Assembly (NCBI GenBank): GCA_028222445.1
Contig: JAOISU010000001.1
Location: forward strand, 75,656-139,655
Length of the DNA: 64,000 nucleotides
Origin: Candidatus Pelagibacter sp.
GTDB lineage: Bacteria > Pseudomonadota > Alphaproteobacteria > Pelagibacterales > Pelagibacteraceae
Direction of reading: 5' to 3'
In this document: positions 43,660 through 53,296 of the stretch, one piece after another
Numbering within the stretch: the stretch's first letter is position 1
Layout of the letters: each line of letters opens with the position of its first letter
The notes under the pieces: generated by a model
Database searches by the model: none
What the model saw: only the letters and a program-made list of their open reading frames with translations
What the model was told of the DNA's origin: nothing
Made by a program: the position numbers and the translations under genes

Positions 43660-44964
43660 TCAGTTTTCTAGTCTTGCCATATATCTCTCGTAAGCTAATC
43701 TAACCATAATTCCTAAATTTAAAAAAGGCTGTGGGGGTAATCGAGTAGGTTTATTTCTAGATTCTATTATATTAATTTCATCACTATTTTCACCACTTGC
43801 TTTAATTGCTATCTGTTCACCAAATAAAGTTCCAACTCCAATACCAGAACCATTATAGCAACCTGCTACAAAAACATTATCTTCTATTTTTTCAAAAATT
43901 TGTGAACTATTTCTAGTTCTGGATACAATCCCAGACCAACTAGATACAATAATATCATCTGCTAAACTTGGAAATCTTTTTTTTATTCCAAGTTTTTGAT
44001 TTAAAGATCTTTTATCCAACTCTGATTTAGACATTTTAAAAGGATTATGAACTTCTGCAGTATTTCTAATTAAAATCCTTTTATCTTTTGTCATCCTAAT
44101 AGTTGCACCCATTGGTCTTACAGGTAATACTCCCCACTCCCTGGGCTCACCAATGGACTTATACTCTGTATTAGTCAATGGTCTTGTCATACTTGCAGTC
44201 AAAGTTAAGGGGAAATTATAATTATTTTTTATACCAAGTGATTTTAAAAAACCATTAGTACAAAAAATAATTTTTTTAGTAATTATTTTATGATTATCAA
44301 ATTTACAAATAACTATATCTCCTTTCTTTGACCATACATTTAATTGAGAATTTTCTAATAACTCAACATTATCAGGCAAGGTGTCGACCATAGCTCTTAC
44401 AAGTTTTCCAGGATGTAACAAAACTCCTCCTTTAGTATAAAGTGCTAGGTTATAAAAATTTGTACCCAACCTTTTACCTAAATCATCTTTATCTAAAATA
44501 TTATGCTCAAAGTTTAATTTTAATAAAGTTTTGCTAAAATTTTCTAATATTTTTCTGTCTTTTTCATTTGATGATGCAAAATACTTTCCACTTTCATTCC
44601 AATCACAATCTACTTGATGCTCTTTAATAAACTTTTTAACAGTATCAATTCCTAATTTATAAATGTCAGTCTTTTTCTTATAATTAGAAAGTTCTTTATT
44701 TGAAGTAAAACCATCGTTAAGTGTTGTATCGACTAAATATCCTGAGTTTCTTCCACTTGCACCCTCACCTGCTAATTGGGCATCAACAATTATGATTTTT
44801 TGATTTGGGTGTAGTTCTGATAATTTTCTAGCAGCAGACAAGCCTGTATAACCAGCACCTACTATTAGCCAGTCACAGGATTTATCTTTATCTAAAACTT
44901 TTATATTAGACCTTCTAGCAAGATCGTTAATCCAACTACAACCAGTATCATTAACTACATTCAT
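43660..44964 (-). CDS. FAD-dependent oxidoreductase of the DAO (OrdL/taurine-dehydrogenase-like) family
   Basis: FAD loop 'WLIVGAGYTGLSAARKLSEL' and 'IIVDAQLAGEGASGRNSGY' with the characteristic 'G-A-S-G-R-N-S-G' of amine oxidases, 'LYTKGGVLLHPGKLVRAM', 'LPVRPMGATIRMTKDKRILI' and 'VFVAGCYNGSGIGVGTLFG' near the C-terminus. Substrates of such enzymes include glycine derivatives, gamma-glutamylputrescine and taurine. Lying 39 nt after xsc on the same strand, the likely role is oxidation of taurine to sulfoacetaldehyde (TauY-like), but this is inferred from position. Confidence 0.75.
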   Translation of the reverse strand: MNVVNDTGCSWINDLARRSNIKVLDKDKSCDWLIVGAGYTGLSAARKLSELHPNQKIIIVDAQLAGEGASGRNSGYLVDTTLNDGFTSNKELSNYKKKTDIYKLGIDTVKKFIKEHQVDCDWNESGKYFASSNEKDRKILENFSKTLLKLNFEHNILDKDDLGKRLGTNFYNLALYTKGGVLLHPGKLVRAMVDTLPDNVELLENSQLNVWSKKGDIVICKFDNHKIITKKIIFCTNGFLKSLGIKNNYNFPLTLTASMTRPLTNTEYKSIGEPREWGVLPVRPMGATIRMTKDKRILIRNTAEVHNPFKMSKSELDKRSLNQKLGIKKRFPSLADDIIVSSWSGIVSRTRNSSQIFEKIEDNVFVAGCYNGSGIGVGTLFGEQIAIKASGENSDEINIIESRNKPTRLPPQPFLNLGIMVRLAYERYMARLEN

Positions 44965-45003
44965 GCAGTTAGATTATGACAGATAAGATATTTTTAAAAG
45001 ATC

Positions 45004-46788
45004 TTAAGATACCAATGATGGCTGCTTGATCATGTCTTCTTTTTTGATCCCTGCAACTTTAACTGGTTTTTTCATAGCATCTCTTCTGAAAGGCTCTCCC
45101 AGTTCTTGGTTAAGAATTACTTCAATAAATGTTGTAATCCCTTTCTTTTGATCTTCACATGATTGTTTAAGAGCAACTGTAGTCTCTTCCATTGTACGAA
45201 CTGTAACACCTTTTAAACCACAAGCATCAGCTACTTTTGCATAACTTAATTCTGGATCAAGTTCAGTGCCAACAAAATTATCATCAAACCATAAAGTAGT
45301 ATTTCTTTTTTCAGCACCCCATTGGTAGTTTCTAAAAATCACCATTGTAATTGCTGGCCATTCTTTTCTAGCACATGAACTCATCTCATTCATACTAATA
45401 CCAAATGCACCGTCCCCTGCAAAACCAATCACTGGTGTATCAGGGCATCCAATTTTTGCTCCAAGAATTGCTGGAAAACCATATCCACATGGGCCAAATA
45501 ATCCTGGCGCTAAATATTTTCTTGGTTTTTCGAATGTAGGGTATGCATTTCCAATAGCACAATTGTTTCCAATGTCGCTCGAAATAATTACATCATCAGG
45601 CATACCTGCTTGAATTGCTCTCCATGCTTGTCTAGGAGACATTCTATCAGAGTCTCTTTTTCTAGCTTCAGCATTCCAAACTGTTCCTTTATCATCGTCT
45701 TCATGATCTAAACTTGATAACTCTTGTAACCAAGCAGATTTAGTTTGGTGGATTATGTTTTTTCTCTCTTCTCTATTAGTATCTCCTGCTGTTTGAGAAA
45801 GTTGAGCTAAAATTTGTTGTGATACTAATTTCGCATCTCCACAAATACCAACTGTAACTTTTTTAGTTAAACCAATTCTATCTGAATTCATATCAACTTG
45901 AATAATACTTGCATCCTTAGGCCAGTAATCCATTCCATAGCCTGGTAAAGTTGAGAAAGGATTTAATCTTGTACCAAGTGCAAGAACTACATCAGCTTTT
46001 TTAATTAATTCCATTCCAGCTTTTGATCCATTATATCCTAATGGTCCAGCTGCTAGCGGGTGACTTCCTGGAAAACTATCATTATGTTGATACCCTGAAC
46101 AAACTGGAGCATCTAATTTCTCAGCTAATTTTTTACAATCTTCAATCGCTCCACCAATTACAACACCTGCACCAGATAATATTACTGGAAACTTAGCGTT
46201 TGATAATAAGTCAGCTGCTTTTTTAATTGCATCAACTCCTCCTGCTTGTCTTTCAAGTCTAACAATTGGGGGAAGATCAATATCAATTACTTGTGTCCAA
46301 TAATCTCTTGGAACATTTATTTGTGCAGGGGCCGATCCTCTGATTGCTTTTTCAATTACTCTATTTAATACTTCTGCCATTCTTGAAGGGTCTCTAACTT
46401 CTTCTTGGTAACAAACCATATCTTTAAATAAATTCATCTGTTCTACTTCTTGGAAACCACCTTGACCCATAGTTTTATTGGCAGCTTGCGGCGTTACTAA
46501 TAATAATGGTGTGTGGTTCCAATATGCAGTTTTAATAGGTGTAACAAGACCAGTAATTCCAGGACCGTTTTGTGCAATCACCATTGACATTTTGCCAGTG
46601 GCTCTTGTGTAACCATCAGCAATTAATCCACCGTTTGTTTCATGAGCAACATCCCAAAAAGTAATTCCAGCATCAGGAAAAATGTCTGAAATAGGCATAA
46701 ATGCAGAGCCAATAATTCCGAATGCGTGTTCAATTCCATGCATTTGTAAAACTTTTACAAAAGCTTCTTCTGTTGTCATTTTAGTCAT
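45004..46788 (-). CDS. xsc: Sulfoacetaldehyde acetyltransferase
   Basis: A ThDP enzyme of 594 residues with 'FGIIGSAFMPISDIFPDAG' and 'FWDVAHETNGGLIADGYT', which are specific for Xsc among acetolactate-synthase relatives, the active 'ETNGG' glutamate, and the ThDP-binding 'GDGAFGISMN' (from residue 458) ending 'VIFRN' (Asn487). It splits sulfoacetaldehyde with phosphate to acetyl phosphate and sulfite. It is transcribed away from suyAB with 111 nt between them, so one regulatory region may serve both. An acetate-forming phosphotransacetylase is not in the window. Confidence 0.93.
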   Translation of the reverse strand: MTKMTTEEAFVKVLQMHGIEHAFGIIGSAFMPISDIFPDAGITFWDVAHETNGGLIADGYTRATGKMSMVIAQNGPGITGLVTPIKTAYWNHTPLLLVTPQAANKTMGQGGFQEVEQMNLFKDMVCYQEEVRDPSRMAEVLNRVIEKAIRGSAPAQINVPRDYWTQVIDIDLPPIVRLERQAGGVDAIKKAADLLSNAKFPVILSGAGVVIGGAIEDCKKLAEKLDAPVCSGYQHNDSFPGSHPLAAGPLGYNGSKAGMELIKKADVVLALGTRLNPFSTLPGYGMDYWPKDASIIQVDMNSDRIGLTKKVTVGICGDAKLVSQQILAQLSQTAGDTNREERKNIIHQTKSAWLQELSSLDHEDDDKGTVWNAEARKRDSDRMSPRQAWRAIQAGMPDDVIISSDIGNNCAIGNAYPTFEKPRKYLAPGLFGPCGYGFPAILGAKIGCPDTPVIGFAGDGAFGISMNEMSSCARKEWPAITMVIFRNYQWGAEKRNTTLWFDDNFVGTELDPELSYAKVADACGLKGVTVRTMEETTVALKQSCEDQKKGITTFIEVILNQELGEPFRRDAMKKPVKVAGIKKEDMIKQPSLVS

Positions 46789-46899
46789 AATAATTAGGCC
46801 TTCCTGCTTAAGTTGTTAAAAAATCTATAAATAATTTGTTAATTTTAAAGATTAATATATAAGAATTAAAAAATTTCAAACAAACAAATCGACACAATT

Positions 46900-47184
46900 A
46901 TGGCTACAGATATTATAATACATGATGAGAAAGACAACGTAGGAGTAGTTGTTATTGATAAAATCACTCCAAAACAAGATTGTGCATGCTGGATTATGGA
47001 GAATGATAAAACAGTTCAAATTCAATCTGTTGACGAAATTCAATTAGGACATAAAATTGCAATGGTTGATCTTAACGAGGGTGACACTATTTTGAAATAT
47101 GGTCATGATATTGGAAAAGTAGTTAAATCAATCAAAAAAGGTGAGCATGTTCATGTTCATAATGTAAAAACTAAGAAGTGGTAA
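46900..47184 (+). CDS. suyA: (2R)-sulfolactate sulfo-lyase alpha subunit (SAF domain)
   Basis: A 94-residue SAF-domain protein ('[19 protein letters not shown]', '[20 protein letters not shown]', 'EHVHVHNV'), the N-terminal half of UxaA-type dehydratases. In SuyAB this subunit accompanies the larger subunit encoded next door. The complex eliminates sulfite from 3-sulfolactate to give pyruvate. Altronate dehydratase UxaA is the family alternative, but the neighbourhood of xsc and sulfur exporters supports SuyA. Confidence 0.85.
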   Translation: MATDIIIHDEKDNVGVVVIDKITPKQDCACWIMENDKTVQIQSVDEIQLGHKIAMVDLNEGDTILKYGHDIGKVVKSIKKGEHVHVHNVKTKKW

Positions 47185-47189
47185 AAAAT

Positions 47190-48356
47190 ATGGAAATTCC
47201 AAAAAGTTTTTTAGGTTATAAAAGAGAAAATGGCAGAGTTGGTACTAGAAACCATGTAATCATCTTGCCTGTAGATGATATTTCAAACGCTTGTGCTGAG
47301 GCTGTAGCAAACAATATTAAAGGAACAATTGCCCTTCCTCACTCTTATGGAAGACTTCAATTTGGTGCTGATTTAGATTTACACTTTAGAACAATGATTG
47401 GGACTGGAAAAAACCCTAACGTTGCTGCTGTAATTGTTATTGGAATTGAGCCTAAATGGACAAAAAGGATCGTTGATGAAATTGCCAAAACTGGAAAACC
47501 CGTTGAAGGATTTCATATTGAAAGAACTGGTGACATTGGAACAATCATGAAAGCTTCTAAAAAAGCTCAAGAATTTGCAATGTGGGCTTCTGAAAAACAA
47601 AGAGAAGAATGTCCTTTAAGCGATTTATGGATTTCGGTTAAATGTGGTGAATCTGATACAACATCAGGTCTTGCTGCTAACCCAACAGTTGGAAACTTGA
47701 TGGACAAATTAGAGCCATTAGGAGTTCATTTATGTTTTGGAGAAACGTCAGAGTTAACTGGTGCTGAAAAAGTTTGTGCTACACGTGGCGCAACTCCAGA
47801 AGCTTCAAAAAAATTCATGAAAACGTGGAGTGATTACAACGATTTTATTTTAAAAGAAGCAACTGACGATCTTTCTGAAAGTCAACCAACTGCTGGAAAT
47901 ATTGCAGGTGGATTAACTACAATTGAAGAAAAAGCATTTGGAAACTTCCAAAAAATTGGAAATTGTAAGTTTATCGATGTTTTAGAGCCAGCTGAAGAAC
48001 CTACTAAAGGAAAAGGATTATATTTTATGGATACTTCATCTGCTGCAGCAGAGTGTATTACCCTTCAAGCAGCTGCTGGATTTAACATTCATTTATTCCC
48101 AACAGGTCAAGGTAATATTGTAGGTAACCCTATTGAACCTGTTGTAAAATTAACTGCCAACCCATTAACTGTAAAAGGTATGGGTGAACATATTGATTGT
48201 GATGTATCAAAAATATTATCACGTGAGATGAACATGTCTGAAGCAGGTGATGAATTAATTAAATCGATGATTAGAGTTGCTAACGGTAGATTAACTTGCG
48301 CAGAAGCTTTAGGTCATAAAGAGTTTGTTATGACTAAACTTTACAGAAGTGCTTAA
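47190..48356 (+). CDS. suyB: (2R)-sulfolactate sulfo-lyase beta subunit
   Basis: The UxaA C-terminal-type domain is clear: '[20 protein letters not shown]', '[20 protein letters not shown]', '[20 protein letters not shown]', '[18 protein letters not shown]', '[19 protein letters not shown]' and '[20 protein letters not shown]'. The cysteines in these motifs can hold an Fe-S or metal centre. ATG at 47190 (5 nt after the suyA stop) is preferred over a GTG at 47178. Product is pyruvate plus sulfite; a putative exporter follows after 18 nt. Confidence 0.85.
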   Translation: MEIPKSFLGYKRENGRVGTRNHVIILPVDDISNACAEAVANNIKGTIALPHSYGRLQFGADLDLHFRTMIGTGKNPNVAAVIVIGIEPKWTKRIVDEIAKTGKPVEGFHIERTGDIGTIMKASKKAQEFAMWASEKQREECPLSDLWISVKCGESDTTSGLAANPTVGNLMDKLEPLGVHLCFGETSELTGAEKVCATRGATPEASKKFMKTWSDYNDFILKEATDDLSESQPTAGNIAGGLTTIEEKAFGNFQKIGNCKFIDVLEPAEEPTKGKGLYFMDTSSAAAECITLQAAAGFNIHLFPTGQGNIVGNPIEPVVKLTANPLTVKGMGEHIDCDVSKILSREMNMSEAGDELIKSMIRVANGRLTCAEALGHKEFVMTKLYRSA

Positions 48357-48374
48357 AATTTAACTATATAAATA

Positions 48375-49451
48375 ATGCTATTTAAAAAATACCTGGTCGT
48401 TGTACCAGGTATTATTTTAGCGTTTGTTCTCTACACTTTATCTCAAGGTTTAAATAATATCATTGGCATTGAATTATTGGGTTACGCTAAAAGCCCAATC
48501 TCAACAGCAATGATTGCAATTCTAATGGGAATTGTACTTGGGAATATTTTTCAAATTAGAGAAGGTTTTTTAGTTGGAATAAATTTTACTCAAAAATATA
48601 TTTTAAAACTTGGGATAATTTGTCTTGGTATTCAATTAAAGCCATTTGAGTTTTTAAAATTTGGCTCTGTTGCTATACCATTAATCATTGTCTGCATCAT
48701 AAGTGTATTAATTGTAATTAAATTACTAATTAAAAAATTAAAAATCTCAACAAGAATGGCTTATCTAATATCAATTGGCAGTACTGTTTGTGGAACAACA
48801 GCAATTATGGCAACAGCTCCAATAATTAAAGCAAATAAAGGTGAGGTTGCTTATGCAATAGCAAACATTACGGTCTTTGGAATAATTTCGATGTTAATTT
48901 ATCCATATTTTGCAAATATTTATTTTAATGGAGATCCAATGTATGTTGGTCTTTTTTTAGGAACTGCTATTCACGAAACATCTCAAGTTGCAGCAGCAGG
49001 ATTAATCTATGATCAACAATTTAACAGTCCCGAAACATTAAATATTGCAACAATTACAAAGTTAATTAGAAACACTTTTTTAGTAATCATGATCCCTCTT
49101 TTTGCTTATCTTTATAACAGGAACGAAACTAAGACTAAAAACTATTCTTTACTAGATATTTTTCCTTATTTTGTATTGGGTTTTATTGGAATGATTATAT
49201 TTCGTAATATTGGAGACCAACTATTTTTAACAGAAAGTACTCAACCAATTTGGCAAACTTTAGTATTAACTATAAAGGATTCTGCTAAAATATTCTTAAG
49301 TATGGCAATGGCTGCAGTTGGTTTATCAACAAATTTAAAAGACTTAAAATCTATGGGTTATAAGCCTTTTATTGTAGGATTTATTGCGATGGTAACTGTT
49401 GGCTTAGTAAGTATAGTTTCAATGAAAATATTTACTGAACTGTTTCTCTAA
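48375..49451 (+). CDS. YeiH/UPF0324 family putative sulfate/sulfite exporter
   Basis: The 358-residue membrane protein has about ten segments and family motifs 'AILMGIVLGNIFQIREG', 'ISIGSTVCGTTAIMATAPII', 'FLGTAIHETSQVAAAG' and 'SMAMAAVGLSTNLKDLKSMG'. This family is annotated as putative sulfate exporter. Being directly after suyAB, it may export sulfite or sulfate released from sulfonates. No direct evidence for substrate. Confidence 0.83.
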   Translation: MLFKKYLVVVPGIILAFVLYTLSQGLNNIIGIELLGYAKSPISTAMIAILMGIVLGNIFQIREGFLVGINFTQKYILKLGIICLGIQLKPFEFLKFGSVAIPLIIVCIISVLIVIKLLIKKLKISTRMAYLISIGSTVCGTTAIMATAPIIKANKGEVAYAIANITVFGIISMLIYPYFANIYFNGDPMYVGLFLGTAIHETSQVAAAGLIYDQQFNSPETLNIATITKLIRNTFLVIMIPLFAYLYNRNETKTKNYSLLDIFPYFVLGFIGMIIFRNIGDQLFLTESTQPIWQTLVLTIKDSAKIFLSMAMAAVGLSTNLKDLKSMGYKPFIVGFIAMVTVGLVSIVSMKIFTELFL

Positions 49452-49484
49452 TAACAATAATATAATATTATTTAAATTAATAGA

Positions 49485-50498
49485 ATGAATAAAAAAAAAA
49501 GAATATTAATTACAGGTAGTTCGGGTTTTATCGGTTTCTCTTTAGCTTTAAACTTACTTAAAAAAGGACATAAAATTTTTGGATACGATTCAATAAATAA
49601 TTACTACGATGTTAATCTTAAGCTTTCTAGAAATAAAATATTAAATAAATTTAAAAACTTTAGTTTTATAAAAGGTGAGCTCGAGGATCAAAAAAAACTC
49701 AATAAAAGTGTTTTAAAATTTAAACCTCAAATAATAATCCATTTAGCTGCACAAGCGGGTGTCAGATATAGCTTAGATGCTCCAAGAAAATATCTATCCA
49801 CAAATATAATTGGAACATTTAATATAATTGAAATAGCACATAAAATTAAAGTTAAACATTTATTGATAGCATCGAGTTCTTCGGTATATGGAGCAAATAA
49901 ACAATCTGCTTTTAAAGAAACTGATAAAACAGATAGTCAATTAAGCATTTATGCTGCTACTAAAAAATCAACTGAAAGTATTGCTCATTCATATTCATCT
50001 CTTTGGAAAATACCAATTACTATGTTGCGTTTTTTTACAGTATATGGTCCTTGGGGCAGACCAGACATGGCCTATTTCAAATTTACAAATGCAATAATTA
50101 AAAATAAAAAAATTGATGTATATAACAACGGTGAGATGTACAGAGATTTTACCTATATTGATGATGTGACAAAGTCTATAGAGCTACTAATTAATAAAGC
50201 ACCTCCACAAAATAAAAAAAGCAATTATAAAAATGATAGCTTATCAAGTTTGGCTCCATTTAGAATAATTAATATTGGAAATCAAAAAAAAGTTTATCTT
50301 AAAAACTTTATATCTGCCTTAGAAAAAAAATTAAATAAAAAAGCCAATAAAAATAATATGTCTATGCAAAAAGGAGATGTTAAAAAAACATTATCAAATA
50401 CAAATCTTTTGTATCAAATAATCAAATACAAACCAAAAGTAAACTATATAAATGGTATCTCTGCTTTTGTTGAATGGTACCAAAAATATTATAAATAA
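49485..50498 (+). CDS. UDP-glucuronate 4-epimerase-like NAD-dependent sugar epimerase
   Basis: Extended SDR: 'ITGSSGFIGFSLALNLLKKG', 'GYDSINNYYDVNLKLSRNKI', 'HLAAQAGVRYSLDAPRKY', 'YGANKQSAFKETD', 'SIYAATKKSTESIAHSYS' (Tyr-x3-Lys) and 'VYGPWGRPDMAYFKFTNAI'. The 'GVRYS' and 'PWGRPDMA' forms are specific for UDP-GlcA 4-epimerases (CapI/WbpP type). It is an enzyme of surface polysaccharides. It lies with galE between the two sulfur exporters. Confidence 0.87.
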   Translation: MNKKKRILITGSSGFIGFSLALNLLKKGHKIFGYDSINNYYDVNLKLSRNKILNKFKNFSFIKGELEDQKKLNKSVLKFKPQIIIHLAAQAGVRYSLDAPRKYLSTNIIGTFNIIEIAHKIKVKHLLIASSSSVYGANKQSAFKETDKTDSQLSIYAATKKSTESIAHSYSSLWKIPITMLRFFTVYGPWGRPDMAYFKFTNAIIKNKKIDVYNNGEMYRDFTYIDDVTKSIELLINKAPPQNKKSNYKNDSLSSLAPFRIINIGNQKKVYLKNFISALEKKLNKKANKNNMSMQKGDVKKTLSNTNLLYQIIKYKPKVNYINGISAFVEWYQKYYK

Positions 50499-50527
50499 AG
50501 TTTTGGTTATTTTTTTGAATACTAAAA

Positions 50528-51514
50528 ATGAATAGAAAAGAAAATATTTTAGTTACAGGTGGAGCGGGTTATATTGGTTCCCATATAGTTGAACTTTTAA
50601 TTAAAACCAAATCAAATATTATAATCATAGACAATCTAGTTACAGGTCATAAAAAACTATTAAATAAAAAAGCAAAATTTATCAAAGTAGATATTAAAAA
50701 TAAAACATTGATAACAAAAATCATTAATGATTATGAAATAAGCTCAATAATACATTTGGCTGGATCACTAAATGTTAGTGAGGCAGAAAAAAATAAAAAA
50801 AAATACTACAAAAATAATGTTGAAGGTACCTTAAATCTAATCAAAGCTTGTAAAAATTCTTTTGTTAAAAACATTATTTTTTCTTCTTCATGTTCAGTTT
50901 ATGGAAATGTCAAAGGATCTGTTAATGAAAAAATGAAGCCTAACCCTCAAAGTTACTATGCATTAACAAAATATAAAGCAGAAGAAATTATTAAAAAATT
51001 TAGTAAAAAATATAATTATAAATATGGAATATTAAGATATTTTAACGTAGCTGGAGCAAGTCCTTCAGGTAAAATTGGTGAAATAGAAACTTCACATGGA
51101 CATTTAATCAAAAATATAGCTATTCAATCACTCAAAAAAAAACCAGTGATAAACATATATGGAAACGATTATAAGACTAAAGATGGGACTTGTGTTAGGG
51201 ACTATATCCATGTGTCAGACCTTGCTACTATTCATATTATGGCTTTAAAATATATAAACAAAAACTCTAAATCGTTAATTTTAAATTGTGGGTATGGTAA
51301 ACCCTATTCTGTGTTGGATATCGCAAACATTTTTAAAATAAAGAAAAAAAATACACAGATACGTTTTAAAAAAAGAAGGCCCGGTGATATTGCCGAAGTT
51401 TATAGTAATACTAAAAAAATTAATAAAATTTTAAAATTAAAAGTAAAATATGATAATTTAGAAAATATTTTAGACAGTGCGTACAAATGGGAAAAAAAGA
51501 TTAACTCTATTTAA
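50528..51514 (+). CDS. galE: UDP-glucose 4-epimerase
   Basis: 'ILVTGGAGYIGSHIVELLIK', 'IIDNLVTGHKKLL', 'HLAGSLNVSEAEKNKKKYY', 'SSSCSVYGNVKG', 'PQSYYALTKYKAEEIIKKF' and 'FNVAGASPSGKIGE' are GalE signatures; 'DGTCVRDYIHVSDLA' also fits. Length 328 is normal. It interconverts UDP-glucose and UDP-galactose for surface glycans. Start is 29 nt after the stop of the preceding epimerase. Confidence 0.92.
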   Translation: MNRKENILVTGGAGYIGSHIVELLIKTKSNIIIIDNLVTGHKKLLNKKAKFIKVDIKNKTLITKIINDYEISSIIHLAGSLNVSEAEKNKKKYYKNNVEGTLNLIKACKNSFVKNIIFSSSCSVYGNVKGSVNEKMKPNPQSYYALTKYKAEEIIKKFSKKYNYKYGILRYFNVAGASPSGKIGEIETSHGHLIKNIAIQSLKKKPVINIYGNDYKTKDGTCVRDYIHVSDLATIHIMALKYINKNSKSLILNCGYGKPYSVLDIANIFKIKKKNTQIRFKKRRPGDIAEVYSNTKKINKILKLKVKYDNLENILDSAYKWEKKINSI

Positions 51515-51573
51515 TTCTCTAATTGAGATAGTTTTACAATTATAAGTTAGTAGATGAAAGTAAGTGCTTCCAG

Positions 51574-51594
51574 AATTGTCAAAATCTGACAATT
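51574..51594 (+). terminator. Probable terminator between galE and the TauE-like gene
   Basis: 8-bp perfect inverted repeat (51574-51581 with 51587-51594) around a 5-nt loop; T-rich bases follow on the plus strand. It lies in the 99-nt convergent gap and may serve both genes. Confidence 0.5.
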
Positions 51595-51613
51595 TTAAAT
51601 CAAATTTTTTAAA

Positions 51614-52696
51614 CTAAGACTTTTTTAGTAACATCTTTTTTTTGAAATTAGAAATAACACGTCTAATAAGAGCAGCACCTACTCCTAAAACAACTGCAAA
51701 CATAATTGAAAATAGTCCATAGAAAAATGGCATATCTTCAGAAAATTCTAAAATAAATAATGAGAAAAAATTTAAATCTGAAACCAACACTTGTATTGTT
51801 TCTTTATCTACTTGCTCAGCAAAAAATGTTTCATAAGCAATAGCTATTCCAACTACTAGTAATAAAATTGCTAATAATGCTTTTAACCCAGAGCTATCAA
51901 TTTTTTCACCAAGTTTTTGTCCTATTTGAACTCCTATGATTGATCCAACAACTAACATTGTAACCAACATCAAGTCTATTGATCCAAAATTAAATGAATG
52001 TAAAAAAGTAACTATGACACTGACAAAGATTGTCACAAACAAAGAAGTTCCTGGAACTAATTTTGTGGGCATTTTAATTATATAAATCATTGCAGGTACT
52101 AATATAAAAGCACCACCTATCCCCATGATTGCAGCAATAAACCCTACGAGCAAACCAATTATAATTGGGGTAAATATGCTTTCGTATAATTTTGATTTTG
52201 GAAACCTCATTCTTAATGGAAGGCCGTGTATCCAATAATGTACATGTAGTTTTTTTTTAACTACAAGGTTTCTTTTTGCTCTATCTATTTCCCTAAGACT
52301 TTCGACTAACATTAATGTACCAATTATTGCAAGTATATACATGTAGGCTAGAGAAATAACTGTATCAATTTTTCCAATACCTTTAAAGTAGGTAAAAGTA
52401 TAAATGCCTAATGCAGTTCCGATAGTTCCACCAATCACAATCATAAAACCCATTTTATAATCTAAAGTATTTTTTAAATAATGAGTTGTTGACCCTGATA
52501 CCGATGTTGCAAGAATATTGTTAGCTTCATTTGCAACTGCATATGCAGGAGGTACACCTAAAAAAATTAAAAATGGTGTCATTAAAAAACCACCCCCAAC
52601 ACCAAATAAACCTGAGAGCACTCCAACGATTGCACTTAATAAAAGTATTTCAATGGGGTTAACAAATACTTGCGCTATTGGTAAAAATACATCCAT
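51614..52696 (-). CDS. TauE/SafE family sulfite exporter-like permease
   Basis: The two internally homologous halves of this family are visible: 'LSGLFGVGGGFLMTPFLIFL' with 'ANEANNILATSVSG', and 'LVGFIAAIMGIGGAFILVPA' with 'LVPGTSLFVTIFVS', around a hydrophilic 30-residue loop ('HVHYWIHGLPLRMRFPKS'). 360 residues, about eight to nine membrane segments. TauE/SafE proteins export sulfite or other sulfur anions. Position between the sulfonate genes and apr genes fits sulfite disposal. Confidence 0.88.
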   Translation of the reverse strand: MDVFLPIAQVFVNPIEILLLSAIVGVLSGLFGVGGGFLMTPFLIFLGVPPAYAVANEANNILATSVSGSTTHYLKNTLDYKMGFMIVIGGTIGTALGIYTFTYFKGIGKIDTVISLAYMYILAIIGTLMLVESLREIDRAKRNLVVKKKLHVHYWIHGLPLRMRFPKSKLYESIFTPIIIGLLVGFIAAIMGIGGAFILVPAMIYIIKMPTKLVPGTSLFVTIFVSVIVTFLHSFNFGSIDLMLVTMLVVGSIIGVQIGQKLGEKIDSSGLKALLAILLLVVGIAIAYETFFAEQVDKETIQVLVSDLNFFSLFILEFSEDMPFFYGLFSIMFAVVLGVGAALIRRVISNFKKKMLLKKS

Positions 52697-52724
52697 AAAA
52701 AATTAATAGTTGTTAAAAAACAAC

Positions 52725-52859
52725 CTAATTAAATGTGATAAAAGTTCCAATTAAAATAACACCCCAATAAGCAGCTAGACTAACGAAGATCCCTGTTTTT
52801 ATTAAAGTTGCTTTAAAATTTGAAAGTTTATTTATTATTTTTATGTTGAAAATTGACAT
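52725..52859 (-). CDS. Small one-helix membrane protein (44 aa)
   Basis: ATG at 52859 to TAG at 52725-52727, upstream of the TauE-like gene on the same strand (28 nt before its start). The peptide has a basic, amphipathic N-terminus and a hydrophobic helix 'TGIFVSLAAYWGVILIGTFI' near the C-terminus. The tight coupling to the exporter suggests an accessory microprotein. No family recognised. Confidence 0.5.
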   Translation of the reverse strand: MSIFNIKIINKLSNFKATLIKTGIFVSLAAYWGVILIGTFITFN

Positions 52860-52927
52860 TACAACCGTCAATACACCCAGTTAATTATTTGTCAAATAAA
52901 TAGTTTATCTAAAATGATTTTTTTTTA

Positions 52928-53278
52928 TTAGTAGATGGTAGCTCCAAAAACTTTGACTTCATCCCCCTCAACACCAAGCACCAATCTTCCAAGGAACTCA
53001 CCTTCAATTTCCTTACTCCTCTGTTTAAATAGAACTGTGATGTTTTGGCCTCGTCTTAAACAGCCAAATGCCTGATAGTCTTCTTTTAAGCTTGTTAAAA
53101 GCTTATTATTAGCCCACTGCTTTCCAAGCTCAACTTCATTCGCACCAAACAACATTTGAGTACCAAAATCTTTAGTGAAACCACCATAATCTTTCATATT
53201 TGAAGTTTTAACAAGATTGTCCCAAATAGGATTAGCAATTGCTATAATCTCATCATCAGATTTCTCTAATAAATTCAT
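52928..53278 (-). CDS. Uncharacterised protein encoded directly after aprA
   Basis: A 116-residue cytoplasmic protein without signal or membrane helix, opening 'LLEKSDDEIIAIANPIWDNL' and ending in a beta-rich part 'GRLVLGVEGDEVKVFGATIY'. 'KEDYQAFGCLRRGQNITVLF' contains its only cysteine. It starts 18 nt after the aprA stop on the same strand, so a role with APS reductase or sulfite is plausible, but I do not recognise the family. Confidence 0.75.
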   Translation of the reverse strand: MNLLEKSDDEIIAIANPIWDNLVKTSNMKDYGGFTKDFGTQMLFGANEVELGKQWANNKLLTSLKEDYQAFGCLRRGQNITVLFKQRSKEIEGEFLGRLVLGVEGDEVKVFGATIY

Positions 53279-53296
53279 AATTTAAGTTTTACTATT

